Below are positions 9,470 through 17,504 of a stretch of DNA of 64,000 nucleotides, one piece after another. Source of the DNA: Amycolatopsis sp. QT-25 (lineage in GTDB: Bacteria; Actinomycetota; Actinomycetes; Mycobacteriales; Pseudonocardiaceae); NCBI RefSeq assembly GCF_029369745.1, contig NZ_CP120210.1, forward strand, positions 1,922,001 through 1,986,000, read 5' to 3'. A program made the position numbers and the translations under genes. Under the pieces are notes generated by a model that worked only from the letters and a program-made list of their open reading frames with translations, made no database searches and was not told the DNA's origin. Positions within the stretch are counted from its first letter, which is position 1, and every line of letters starts with the position of its first letter.

Positions 9470-10156
9470 TCAGCGCACTACGATTCCTTGCGCCGCCTGG
9501 GGAGCCGCCGGAATGTGGAACAGTTCGGTGAACAGTTCCAGGTATTCGAAGGCGCCTTCGATGCGGACTTTCCCGGTTCGCGTCGCTTCGGCGGCGGTGA
9601 GGTCCCCGGTCAGCAGATCCTTGATGAACGGGCCGAGCGGTTCGATGACCGCGTCGGCGCCGGGAAGCGCGCCGTCCGCCACCTTCAGCGCGCCGTCTTC
9701 GACGATCGCGTGCAGGACCATCTCGCCCGGATAGCGCACTTCGTAGGTGACCTGGACACCCTTGGCCTTGTCGCTCTGGAAGGTCGTGTACAGCGAGAGG
9801 ATCGCCGCGTCCTTGGTGAGGACGTCCTCCGGGGCCGGACGGCCGAGCGACCGCGCGCCCCAGAGGCCGAGGTCCAGCACGATCTGGTCGAGTTCGCTGC
9901 CGTACTCGGTGAGCTCGTAGATCACCGCGGCGTCGAGCTGGGGCAGCAGCCGGCGGCGGAGCACCCCGGACTGCTCGAGTTCGTTGAGCCGCGCCGACAG
10001 CGTGCTCGCCGAGATCTTGGGCAGACCCGCCTGCAGCTCGGTGAACCGCTTCGGGCCGAGGACGAGGTCACGGACGATCAGCAGCGACCAGCGCTCGCCG
10101 ATGATCTCCAGCGCGCGGGCGAGGCCGCAGAACTGCCCATAGGTACGACTGCTCAT
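9470..10156 (-). CDS. HxlR-type regulator with C-terminal SCP2-like domain (copy 1)
   Basis: A 228-aa protein. Residues 1-100 form an HxlR winged helix (YGQFCGLARALEIIGERWSLL, then LGPKRFTELQAGLPKISAS). Residues 115-220 resemble the SCP2 sterol-carrier fold found at the end of many actinobacterial HxlR proteins, so a hydrophobic ligand may be sensed. The ATG at 10156 is the start of the conserved block; a longer frame upstream overlaps the SARP gene. It follows the SARP gene by 40 bp. A close paralogue lies at 43,340-44,026. Confidence 0.9.
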   Translation of the reverse strand: MSSRTYGQFCGLARALEIIGERWSLLIVRDLVLGPKRFTELQAGLPKISASTLSARLNELEQSGVLRRRLLPQLDAAVIYELTEYGSELDQIVLDLGLWGARSLGRPAPEDVLTKDAAILSLYTTFQSDKAKGVQVTYEVRYPGEMVLHAIVEDGALKVADGALPGADAVIEPLGPFIKDLLTGDLTAAEATRTGKVRIEGAFEYLELFTELFHIPAAPQAAQGIVVR

Positions 10157-10196
10157 CCGTCGATCCTCACTTTCGGTTCCGTGGTGGGAGCGGGTT

Positions 10197-11036
10197 TCAC
10201 GCGGGTTCACCCTCGGACAGCAGGCCGTGGTGCAGTACCTGCAATTCGTCGCAGGGCTCGACGCCGAGTTCGTTGTTGAGCCTCGCGCGCACCTGACGGT
10301 ACGTGGCGAGCGCGTCGGAGCGCCGCCCACTGCGGCCGAGCACGCGGATCAGCTGCCCGTGCAGGGCCTCGTCCAGCGGGTTCGCGGTGACCAGGGAACG
10401 CAGTTCACCGATCAGTTCGTGCCGCATCCCGGCCGCGATGTCCGCTTCGATCCGCAAGTGCAGGGTGCTGCGCCGCTGTTCGACGAGGTCGACCGCGTAG
10501 GCCGACAGCACTGATCCACAGTGGACGTTCGCGAGCGGAGGCCCCGACCACAGGTCGAGCGCGGACCGGAAGGCCTTGGCCGCTTCGCCGTGCTCGCCCC
10601 GCAGTTGCCGCTCCCGGCCCTTCTGCTGCAGCTCCTGGAACTGGAAGACGTCCACCTGCTCCGGGGCGATCCGGAACACGTACCCCGGCGGTTTCGTGGC
10701 CAGCATGGTCTCGCCGTACGGGGCCAGTTCGTTCTCGTCGATGCACTTGCGCAGCTGGTAGACGTAGGTGTGCATCGTGGTGCGGACGCTGCGTGGCGGG
10801 TCGTTGGCCCACAGTTCCTGCACGATCGTGTCGATGTGCACGATCTTCCCCGGGCTCATCACCAGCATGGCGAGCACCTGCAGCAGCTTCGGCGTCGTCG
10901 GCGCGTAGTCGATCCCGTCCCGCACGAGTTCCAGCGGGCCGAGGAGCGTGAACCGGACGGGATCGACCGGCGGGGCGGCGATCGGGTTCGGTGCCGAGCC
11001 GTGGTGCTTGTCCGCTACTCGTGATCCGGTGTACAT
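10197..11036 (-). CDS. SARP-family transcriptional activator (copy 1)
   Basis: A 279-aa SARP. An OmpR-type winged helix (about 28-120, with PTTPKLLQVLAMLVMSPG and RTTMHTYVYQLRK) is followed by a bacterial transcriptional activation (BTAD) domain with TPR-like helices to the C-terminus. There is no ATPase extension, so it is a short SARP. These proteins switch on specialised-metabolite genes. It is divergent from the YcaO gene across a 240-bp gap and forms a unit with the HxlR gene. Paralogous to the gene at 44,073. Confidence 0.92.
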   Translation of the reverse strand: MYTGSRVADKHHGSAPNPIAAPPVDPVRFTLLGPLELVRDGIDYAPTTPKLLQVLAMLVMSPGKIVHIDTIVQELWANDPPRSVRTTMHTYVYQLRKCIDENELAPYGETMLATKPPGYVFRIAPEQVDVFQFQELQQKGRERQLRGEHGEAAKAFRSALDLWSGPPLANVHCGSVLSAYAVDLVEQRRSTLHLRIEADIAAGMRHELIGELRSLVTANPLDEALHGQLIRVLGRSGRRSDALATYRQVRARLNNELGVEPCDELQVLHHGLLSEGEPA

Positions 11037-11158
11037 CGCAAGCGCCCTCCAGCTCGATACGCGTCGTGGGCTGTTTCCCAGTACGTCGACAGTGACAGAG
11101 CGGCGGGTCGCCGGGCCAGTGAGCCGTCCACCAGGTCCCGGGTGCGTGCCTCCCGGAA

Positions 11159-11179
11159 AAACATGGGTTTTTCATGTTT
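11159..11179. promoter_or_regulatory. Dyad AAACATG-N7-CATGTTT between SARP and YcaO genes
   Basis: Perfect 7-bp arms with a 7-bp AT-rich spacer lie in the intergenic region between the divergent SARP and YcaO genes, about 100 bp before the YcaO start. Such a site is a good operator candidate, but the binding protein is unknown. A related AACATGTT palindrome occurs at 45,778-45,792. Confidence 0.4.
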
Positions 11180-11275
11180 AGCCCGTGAAACGGACACTGG
11201 CCGGTACCAGGGTCCGCGCAGCAGGATTCGAGGACCAATCGACCTTTGGGGGTCTCCATGCGCGAGGTAGCGTCC

Positions 11276-13531
11276 ATGCCCGGCTCGGTCAGCGGTGGTC
11301 TGGGGTTCAAACGGCATCTGCGCGCGGAGATCAGCGAGGGCAACGGTGCCTACCTGTTCTCGGAACAGGGGGTCATCGCGATCCGCGGCGCGCAGGTCGC
11401 GTCGGTGGCGGCCCTGCTCGACGGCACTCGTGACCTCGACGGTCTCCTGGCCGCCTGCCCGGACGGGATGAACGTCGCACAGGTCACCGGCGTGCTGGCC
11501 CGGCTGGTCGAGGCCGGCCTGGTCACCGTCCATGTGCCGGACGAGGTCAGCGGGGACGAACGCGCGCTCGCGTACTGGGACGCGTGCGGTCTCGACGCGT
11601 CCGCGGTGGCGGGCCGCCAGAAGCCGGCGACGGCGAGCCTGACCGCCATCGGCCGCGGCGTCGACACCTCGCAGGTCGCGAGCGCGCTCGCCGCGAGCGG
11701 CATCGAGGTGGTCACGACGGCGTCCGAGCTCGCGATCGTGCTGTGCGACGACTACCTCGACCCGAGGCTGGCCGAAATCGACGCCGAGCACCGGCGCACC
11801 GGGCGGCCGTGGCTGCTGGCCAGGCCGTCGGGTTCGCAGGTGTGGATCGGCCCGATCCTGCAGCCCGGCCGGTCGGGCTGCTGGCACTGCCTGACGAACC
11901 GGCTGTGGGGGCACCGGCACGCGGAGGCCTGTGTGCAGGAGGTCCTCGGGCACGACGGTCCCGCCTCGTTCCCGATGCCCGCCGTGCCGCCGCTGACCGC
12001 GGCCGCGTCCCAGCTGATCTCCCTCGAAGCGTCCAAATGGCTGGCGGGACACCGCTATCCGGGCCAGCAGGCGGTGTGGATCCTGGACACCCTCGATCTG
12101 CAGGGCAGGCTGCACGAACTGAGGCGCCGCCCGCAATGTCCCGAATGCGGGGACGAGGGGATCGTCGCCGCGCGGACCGCCGAGCCGATCGTGTTGCGGG
12201 AGGCGAAGAAGGCGACGTCGGGTGGCGGCGGGCACCGTACGCTGACCCCGGTCGAGGTGCTCGACCGGTTCGGCCACCTGGTCAGCCCGGTCACCGGCAT
12301 CGTCAAGGAGATCGCCCGCGACCCGAGGGCGCCGGCGTTCGTGAACGCGTACCGCTCCGGGCTCAACGTCGCGCGCCGCGTGCGCGGTGAGGCGGGCTTG
12401 CGGGCCGGGCTGCGCGGGGACAACGGGGGCAAGGGCGCGAGCCCGATCGACGCCGAGGTCGGCGCGCTGTGCGAGGCGATCGAACGGTTCTCGGCGAACT
12501 ACCAGGGCGACGAACTGCGGATCCGCGACACCTTCCGTGCGCTCGGCGAAGACGCCGTCCACCCGAACTCGTGCATGCTCTTCGACGAGCGTCAGTACAC
12601 CGGCCGCGTCGAATGGAACGCCGAGCACGCGAACTTCCAGCACGTCCCCGACCGCTTCGACACCGACGCCGCCGTCGACTGGACGCCGCTGTGGTCGCTT
12701 TCGCAGCAGCGCCGGAAGCTGATGCCGACCGCGTACCTCTACTACGGTGTGCCGCCCGAATGCGGGATCACCGGGATGCGCGCGGACTCCAACGGTTGCG
12801 CGGCCGGAAGCAGCATCGAGGACGCGATCCTGCAGGGACTGCTCGAACTCGTCGAACGCGACGCCGTGGCGATGTGGTGGTACAACCGGCTTCCCGTGCC
12901 CGGCGTCGACATCGCGTCGTTCGACGACCCGTGGGCCGAGGAGATGGTGGGCCAGTACGCGCGGGGCGGCCGGGAACTGTGGGTGCTCGACCTGACCGCG
13001 GACCTCGGTGTGCCGGTGATGGTCGCGCTGTCGAGGAGTGTCGCCGGGCCGCGCGAGAACGTCATGATGGGTTTCGGTGCCCACCTGGACCCCAGGACGG
13101 CGCTGAGGAGGGCGGTCAGCGAGCTCAACCAGATGATCCCCGCGGTGCTCCCGAACGACGTCGAACTCGACGATCCCGACGCGTCGAAATGGCTTCGGTA
13201 CGCCACGGTCGCGAACCAGCCGTATCTGCTTCCGGCGCCGGGGCGGTCGGCGAAACGCGCCGCGGACTTCAAGTTCGTCCGGCGGCCCGATGTCCGGGAC
13301 GACGTGGAGAGCCTGGTACGCAAGCTTTCCGCGCTGGGAATGGAGACGCTCGTGCTGGATCAGACCAGGCCCGACATCGACCTCCCGGTGGTCCGGGTGG
13401 TCGTTCCGGGGCTGCGTCCGTTCTGGAGCCGCTTCGCCCCGGGACGCCTGTTCGACGTGCCGGTGCGGATGGGCAGGCTCGCCGAACCGACCCCGTACGA
13501 ACGGCTCAATCCCTTCCCCATGTTCTTGTAG
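11276..13531 (+). CDS. TOMM cyclodehydratase, fused E1-like/leader-binding and YcaO domains
   Basis: About 751 aa. The N-terminal half is the TOMM precursor-leader-binding, E1-like partner; its structural zinc cysteines are C202/C205 (CWHC) and C288/C291 (CPEC). The C-terminal half is YcaO: EAIERFSANY and LLELVERDA supply ATP/Mg-binding acids, and the protein ends in NPFPMFL, a Pro-rich terminus like the PxPxP of azole-forming YcaO proteins. The family uses ATP to cyclise Cys, Ser and Thr in a precursor peptide to azolines. ATG 11,276 is preferred because GAGG lies 8 nt upstream; ATG 11,258 and TTG 11,246 are in-frame alternatives. It is followed 18 bp later by the dehydrogenase gene. Confidence 0.93.
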   Translation: MPGSVSGGLGFKRHLRAEISEGNGAYLFSEQGVIAIRGAQVASVAALLDGTRDLDGLLAACPDGMNVAQVTGVLARLVEAGLVTVHVPDEVSGDERALAYWDACGLDASAVAGRQKPATASLTAIGRGVDTSQVASALAASGIEVVTTASELAIVLCDDYLDPRLAEIDAEHRRTGRPWLLARPSGSQVWIGPILQPGRSGCWHCLTNRLWGHRHAEACVQEVLGHDGPASFPMPAVPPLTAAASQLISLEASKWLAGHRYPGQQAVWILDTLDLQGRLHELRRRPQCPECGDEGIVAARTAEPIVLREAKKATSGGGGHRTLTPVEVLDRFGHLVSPVTGIVKEIARDPRAPAFVNAYRSGLNVARRVRGEAGLRAGLRGDNGGKGASPIDAEVGALCEAIERFSANYQGDELRIRDTFRALGEDAVHPNSCMLFDERQYTGRVEWNAEHANFQHVPDRFDTDAAVDWTPLWSLSQQRRKLMPTAYLYYGVPPECGITGMRADSNGCAAGSSIEDAILQGLLELVERDAVAMWWYNRLPVPGVDIASFDDPWAEEMVGQYARGGRELWVLDLTADLGVPVMVALSRSVAGPRENVMMGFGAHLDPRTALRRAVSELNQMIPAVLPNDVELDDPDASKWLRYATVANQPYLLPAPGRSAKRAADFKFVRRPDVRDDVESLVRKLSALGMETLVLDQTRPDIDLPVVRVVVPGLRPFWSRFAPGRLFDVPVRMGRLAEPTPYERLNPFPMFL

Positions 13532-13549
13532 ACCCGGCTGGAGCAGCAG

Positions 13550-15019
13550 TTGACGACAGATTCCCCCGGCGGTGTGGCCGAAACGATCCCCTTGTGGTCG
13601 CTCACCGACGACAGCCTGGTCGAAATCGGTGAGGACGGCTCGCTGGTGGTCGTCACCCGCTGGGGCGAGTACGAGTTCGACCGCGCGGAACCCCTGGTGC
13701 GGGAATCGTTGCGGCGGATGGCGTTGGGGCCGGTCTCGCTCGCGAACGTGACGTCGTCCTGGGAGCCGGTCGAGCGCGCGCCCGATCTCGAGGGCGAACT
13801 CAGCTGGACGGCGGAGGGCGCCGACGCGCTGCGGCAGGCGCTGAAGGAACTGGGTGGTTCCGTGGTGCGCTCACTCGGTCTCGCCGATGGCCGGGGCCCG
13901 CTGCTGTCGGTGGTCCCGGTGGTGCTCGCGCCGGTGTTCACGCCGGCGGAGATCCCGCCCACCCACCCGATCCGGTTGTCCCGCTTCAGTTCCCTGCGGT
14001 CCGACGCCGACGGGATGGGGCTGGAGTCGCCGTCCGCGCGTTATCGCGTCGTGCTGTCCCAGCCGTGGGCGGTGCACGTCGCGGCGACCCTGGCGACCGC
14101 GAGATCGGCCGGGGACATCGCCTCCACGACGGGTATCGACGCCGGGGTGGTCGGCGCGATCGTGTCGTACCTGGTCGCCGCGGGCGTCGTCCAGGCCGCC
14201 GGCGAAAACGGCCGGTTCGCCGAGGACGAGGACCCCGGACTGGGCCTGTGGTCGCCGGACGAACTGTCGTTCCACACCACGAGCCGGACCTGGCGGCCCG
14301 GTGGCCCCACCGATCTGCCCGGGCTCGGGAACCCGCCGGTGGTCAAGGCCGCCCCCGGCGAAGGTCCGGCCCACGCGCTGTACCGGCCGGACCTGGACGA
14401 CCGCGCGGAGACCGACCCGACGCTGACGGCGTTGCTGGAACACGACCACACCTGCCCCGAATTCACCGAGGGCGTGCTGTCCGCCGAACAGATCGGCGAG
14501 TTCCTGTTCCGCGGCGCGCGCATTCGGTCGATCGGGCCCGCGCACCTCCCCAACGGCCCCGCGCACAAGGCCTCGCAGCGGCCGTACTTCAGCGTCGCCT
14601 GCCTGTACGAGCTCGAGTTGTACGTCTCGGTCAACCGGTGCTCCGGGCTGGATCGCGGGATCTACCACTACGACCCGCTGGAGCATCGGCTCGGCTTGGT
14701 CAACGACGACGAGGCCGATCTCGACGCGATACTCGACATGGCGATGATCGGTGGCGGCAACCATCAGCGGCCTTCGGCGCTCATCACCGTGACCGCGCGG
14801 ATGCCGCGGATGGCGTCCGTGCTCGGCGGTGGCGCGTACGCCACGACGCTGGCGCATGTCGGTGCCCTGCACCAGACGCTGTACCTCGTCGCCCGCGCCA
14901 TGGGGCTGGCCGCGCACGCCGTCCCGGTGGACGCCGGTGACCGCGTCGACCGCGCCTTGAAACTCGACTGGCCCGCCGAGGTGAGCGTCGGCGAGTGCGT
15001 GCTCGACCTGCCGGTCTGA
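13550..15019 (+). CDS. SagB-type FMN-dependent azoline dehydrogenase
   Basis: A 489-aa protein. Residues about 305-480 form a nitroreductase-like SagB/ThcOx domain (SQRPYFSVACLYELELYVSV, GIYHYDPLEHRLGLV, HVGALHQTLYLVARAMGL). The N-terminal 300 residues include a winged-helix-like stretch (TLATARSAGDIASTTGIDAG). The family oxidises azolines to thiazoles or oxazoles with FMN. TTG start with GGAG upstream. Directly follows the YcaO gene, so the pair can make aromatic azoles. Confidence 0.91.
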   Translation: MTTDSPGGVAETIPLWSLTDDSLVEIGEDGSLVVVTRWGEYEFDRAEPLVRESLRRMALGPVSLANVTSSWEPVERAPDLEGELSWTAEGADALRQALKELGGSVVRSLGLADGRGPLLSVVPVVLAPVFTPAEIPPTHPIRLSRFSSLRSDADGMGLESPSARYRVVLSQPWAVHVAATLATARSAGDIASTTGIDAGVVGAIVSYLVAAGVVQAAGENGRFAEDEDPGLGLWSPDELSFHTTSRTWRPGGPTDLPGLGNPPVVKAAPGEGPAHALYRPDLDDRAETDPTLTALLEHDHTCPEFTEGVLSAEQIGEFLFRGARIRSIGPAHLPNGPAHKASQRPYFSVACLYELELYVSVNRCSGLDRGIYHYDPLEHRLGLVNDDEADLDAILDMAMIGGGNHQRPSALITVTARMPRMASVLGGGAYATTLAHVGALHQTLYLVARAMGLAAHAVPVDAGDRVDRALKLDWPAEVSVGECVLDLPV

Positions 15020-15485
15020 ACCTCGTGAGCGGGTTCTGTCGAGGGGTAAGGCGAACGTGTCGTATGGGTGGCAAGTCCGTGAAGGCCTCCTTGAGGGATC
15101 CAGGGTCCCTCAAGGAGGCCTTCACGGCCAGCAAACCGTCTGCACAGAGCGACCACGCGCCTGCACACGACAGGTCGACTTACCTCTCGATAACGCAGTG
15201 CGCAGAGCTCACGATGGCATCGACATCAGAAAAACGTCCTTTGTGGATGGTGAGGAGCGTCGGGACTCATTTGCGAGCCCGCTGCGCCGCCGATCCTGCA
15301 TGCCACTTTTGCCCTAGCCGCCAGTGACCCTATTCGCCACTCGCGACCCCCTCGGCCGTCCGCCGATCGCGCAGATCCGGACAACCCCCGGATGGCCCTT
15401 CTCGATCGCGCGTCGAGTGCTCTGAAATCGTCGCCGCGTTTGCTGTCGGCAGAGGAAAAGCGACAGCGAATCCGAGGTTGGTCTG
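15020..15485. other. Intergenic region after the azole genes
   Basis: 466 bp. It holds the 21-bp hairpin at 15,078-15,126 and then sequence with two short overlapping frames ending in Cys-containing tails (15,213-15,326 and ending at 15,317). Neither has a convincing ribosome binding site, so I do not call them genes. The part from 15,330 probably holds the promoter of the AraC gene. Confidence 0.5.
15078..15126 (+). terminator. 21-bp perfect hairpin after the dehydrogenase gene
   Basis: Arms 15,078-15,098 and 15,106-15,126 are perfectly complementary (CGTGAAGGCCTCCTTGAGGGA and its complement) with a 7-nt loop. It lies 58 bp after the SagB stop, so it can end that transcript. The length and perfection also fit a dispersed repeat family; from memory similar GGCCTCCTTGAGGGA elements are common in Amycolatopsis. 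Confidence 0.7.
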
Positions 15486-16388
15486 ATGCAGCTACGAACA
15501 GTCGCCATGGCGGCGAACGAGAAAGGCGTCACCGAACCCGGTCGGCTCCCCGAGCCGGCGTCCCCCTTGCAACCTGCGGTGCTGCAGGCCATCTCATCGA
15601 TGCACGCGAGGTACTTCGACCCGATCACCCTGGGCGACCTGGCATCGGAAGTCTTCGTCAGCCCGTTCCACTTTTCGCGGATCTTCACCAAGGCGACCGG
15701 GGTGACCCCCGGCCGGTACCTCACCGCGATCCGGCTCTTCGAAGCGAAACGACTGCTGCTGACGACGTCGCTGACGGTGTCGGACATCGTGTGCAGCGTC
15801 GGCTACAGCAGCGTCGGCACCTTCACCAGCCGTTTCACCCGTGCGGTCGGGATGACCCCGACCCAGTACCGTGATCCCGAGGTCGGCGAACTGCTCGTCG
15901 CGCTGGCCCCGCACTTCCAGCGGCTCCCGACCCTGGAAGCCCTGCACAGCGCCGGAATGGGCAGCGCCACGATGCGCAGCGGCACCGGCACGATCAGTGT
16001 GCGCGTCGAGACCCCGCGCGGGGCGGGCCCGGCGAGTGTCCTCATCGGACTGTTCGCCGAGTCGATCCCGCAGTGCGGTCCGGTCGCGTTCGGCGGCAGG
16101 GCGAACGTCCTGTCGGCGGACATCGAGATCCAGAACGTCCCCGAGGGCCGGTGGACCGTGATCGGGGTGGCCGAGCACGCCGCCGGGACCGCGTCCTCCG
16201 CGTTCTCCGTGGGCACCCTGCCCGGCCGGGTGGACATCACCCGGTACGGCCGGGTGCATCTGCGGATGCCGATGCGGGCCCCCCGGCCGACCGACGCGCC
16301 GATGGCGATCACCCTCGCCGGCGGGCCGACCTCGGCGGGCAACCGGATGACCATGCCCGCTCCCGACTACCTGCGCGCGGTGGCCTGA
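15486..16388 (+). CDS. AraC-type regulator with C-terminal beta domain (copy 1)
   Basis: A 300-aa protein. Two helix-turn-helix motifs lie in residues 35-125 (ITLGDLASEVFVSPFHFSRI and VSDIVCSVGYSSVGTFTSRF). Unusually for AraC, DNA binding is at the N-terminal side. The C-terminal 170 residues are beta-rich (LIGLFAESIPQCGPVAF, NVPEGRWTVIGVAEH) and are shared with the paralogue at 47,139. Possibly it senses a product or precursor of the cluster. It directly precedes the enediyne genes in the same direction and may activate them. Confidence 0.88.
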   Translation: MQLRTVAMAANEKGVTEPGRLPEPASPLQPAVLQAISSMHARYFDPITLGDLASEVFVSPFHFSRIFTKATGVTPGRYLTAIRLFEAKRLLLTTSLTVSDIVCSVGYSSVGTFTSRFTRAVGMTPTQYRDPEVGELLVALAPHFQRLPTLEALHSAGMGSATMRSGTGTISVRVETPRGAGPASVLIGLFAESIPQCGPVAFGGRANVLSADIEIQNVPEGRWTVIGVAEHAAGTASSAFSVGTLPGRVDITRYGRVHLRMPMRAPRPTDAPMAITLAGGPTSAGNRMTMPAPDYLRAVA

Positions 16389-16404
16389 CCGAAGGTATTC
16401 CCGC

Positions 16405-16433
16405 GTTCTCCCGGTCTCGCAAACCGGGAGAAC
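16405..16433 (+). terminator. Hairpin after the AraC gene
   Basis: GTTCTCCCGGT (16,405-16,415) pairs with ACCGGGAGAAC (16,423-16,433) around a 7-nt loop, 17 bp after the stop. It separates the regulator from the unbL operon. Confidence 0.7.
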
Positions 16434-16526
16434 CGGGGCGCAACCGCGGAGTAGCCGCGCCCTCGTCGCGCGTGTGAGCCTTTAACCAATCCAGAATTCG
16501 AATCCACCCGTTAGGGGGAGAGTGCG

Positions 16527-17504
16527 TTGGGCAATGGTTGGCGCACGATCAGACGTCGCATGATCACGCCGGATGTCTCCGAGACCACGCTGGAGAAGCG
16601 AGGTTTCCACAAGAAGAGCCCCGCCGCTCAGAAATTGCTGGAGACCGTCGGTGAGAAATTCCTGCTCGGTTATGCACACGCGGTCGAAGCGCGTACCACC
16701 GGGCAGGCCGAAGAATGGCTGGAGCGTATTCCGGTCAAATTCCGCGGTTTCGCCTACGAAGGCGCGGGAATGGGGTACGGAATGCTGGACGGCCTGCCGG
16801 GCGGCGGCCGGGAGCATATCGCGGACTTCCTCGCCGGTCCCGCCGAGAAGCACGACTACATCATCTACGTCGGCGTCGGCTGGGCGATGGCGCGGCTGCC
16901 GCGGTTCCGCTGGCCGTCCGCCGAGGACTTCGACCCGTTGCTGCGCTGGCTGGTGCTCGACGGATACGGCTTCCACCAGGCCTACTTCAAGACGGCGAAA
17001 TACGTCGACGGCCAGTTCCAGGACCCGGACTTCTCCTGGCCGCCCGGTAACGACGGCTACGCGTTGCGGGCGATCGACCAAGGCATCGGCCGGGCGTTGT
17101 GGTTCATCTGCGGCACCGACGTCGATCTCGTCACCGAAACGATCGCGCGCTTCCCGGAGCGGCGGCACGGAGACCTCTACGCCGGGGTCGGGCTCGCCTC
17201 GACCTACGCGTGCGGTGTGACCTCCGATGAACTGCTCAAACTGGCCGAGTTCGCGGGCGAGCACCGCGGGAATCTCGCCCAGGGCAGTGCTTTCGCCGCC
17301 GAAGCCCGCGTTCGCGCCGGGTTGCTGATCCCCGAGACCGAGGTCGCCACGCAGGCGATCTGCGGGCTGCCGGCCGAACGGGCCGCGGCCATCACCCAGG
17401 AGGTGCGCCCGGCTGTGGTCGTCGACGGCGAACTCCCGGCTTTCGAAACCTGGCGACAGCGCATCGCCGCCGAGGTCCTCAAATCTGGAGGTGCAGGAAA
17501 ATGA
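16527..17504 (+). CDS. unbL: Enediyne cassette protein UnbL (DUF1702)
   Basis: A 325-aa soluble DUF1702 protein, one of the conserved unknowns of enediyne clusters (UNBL in the PKSE-TEBC-UNBL-UNBV-UNBU set). Recognisable blocks are RGFAYEGAGMGYGMLDGLPG, the IYVGVGWAMARLPRF segment and DQGIGRALWF. The TTG start has AGGGGGAG upstream. Its stop overlaps the unbV start (ATGA at 17,501), so the two are coupled. Its biochemical role in enediyne making is not established. A second family member lies at 46,064. Confidence 0.93.
   Translation: MGNGWRTIRRRMITPDVSETTLEKRGFHKKSPAAQKLLETVGEKFLLGYAHAVEARTTGQAEEWLERIPVKFRGFAYEGAGMGYGMLDGLPGGGREHIADFLAGPAEKHDYIIYVGVGWAMARLPRFRWPSAEDFDPLLRWLVLDGYGFHQAYFKTAKYVDGQFQDPDFSWPPGNDGYALRAIDQGIGRALWFICGTDVDLVTETIARFPERRHGDLYAGVGLASTYACGVTSDELLKLAEFAGEHRGNLAQGSAFAAEARVRAGLLIPETEVATQAICGLPAERAAAITQEVRPAVVVDGELPAFETWRQRIAAEVLKSGGAGK

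Noticed and set aside
9440..10279. 279-aa frame antisense to the HxlR gene
   Set aside because: Shadow frame; the HxlR and SCP2-like domains are on the minus strand.
11015..13084. 689-aa frame antisense to the YcaO gene
   Set aside because: Shadow frame without start signal or domain.
15213..15326. 37-aa ORF ending CAADPACHFCPSRQ just after the SagB gene, as an alternative azole precursor
   Set aside because: No ribosome binding site, no leader-like segment, and an overlapping frame is equally open. The 38,880 ORF fits far better.
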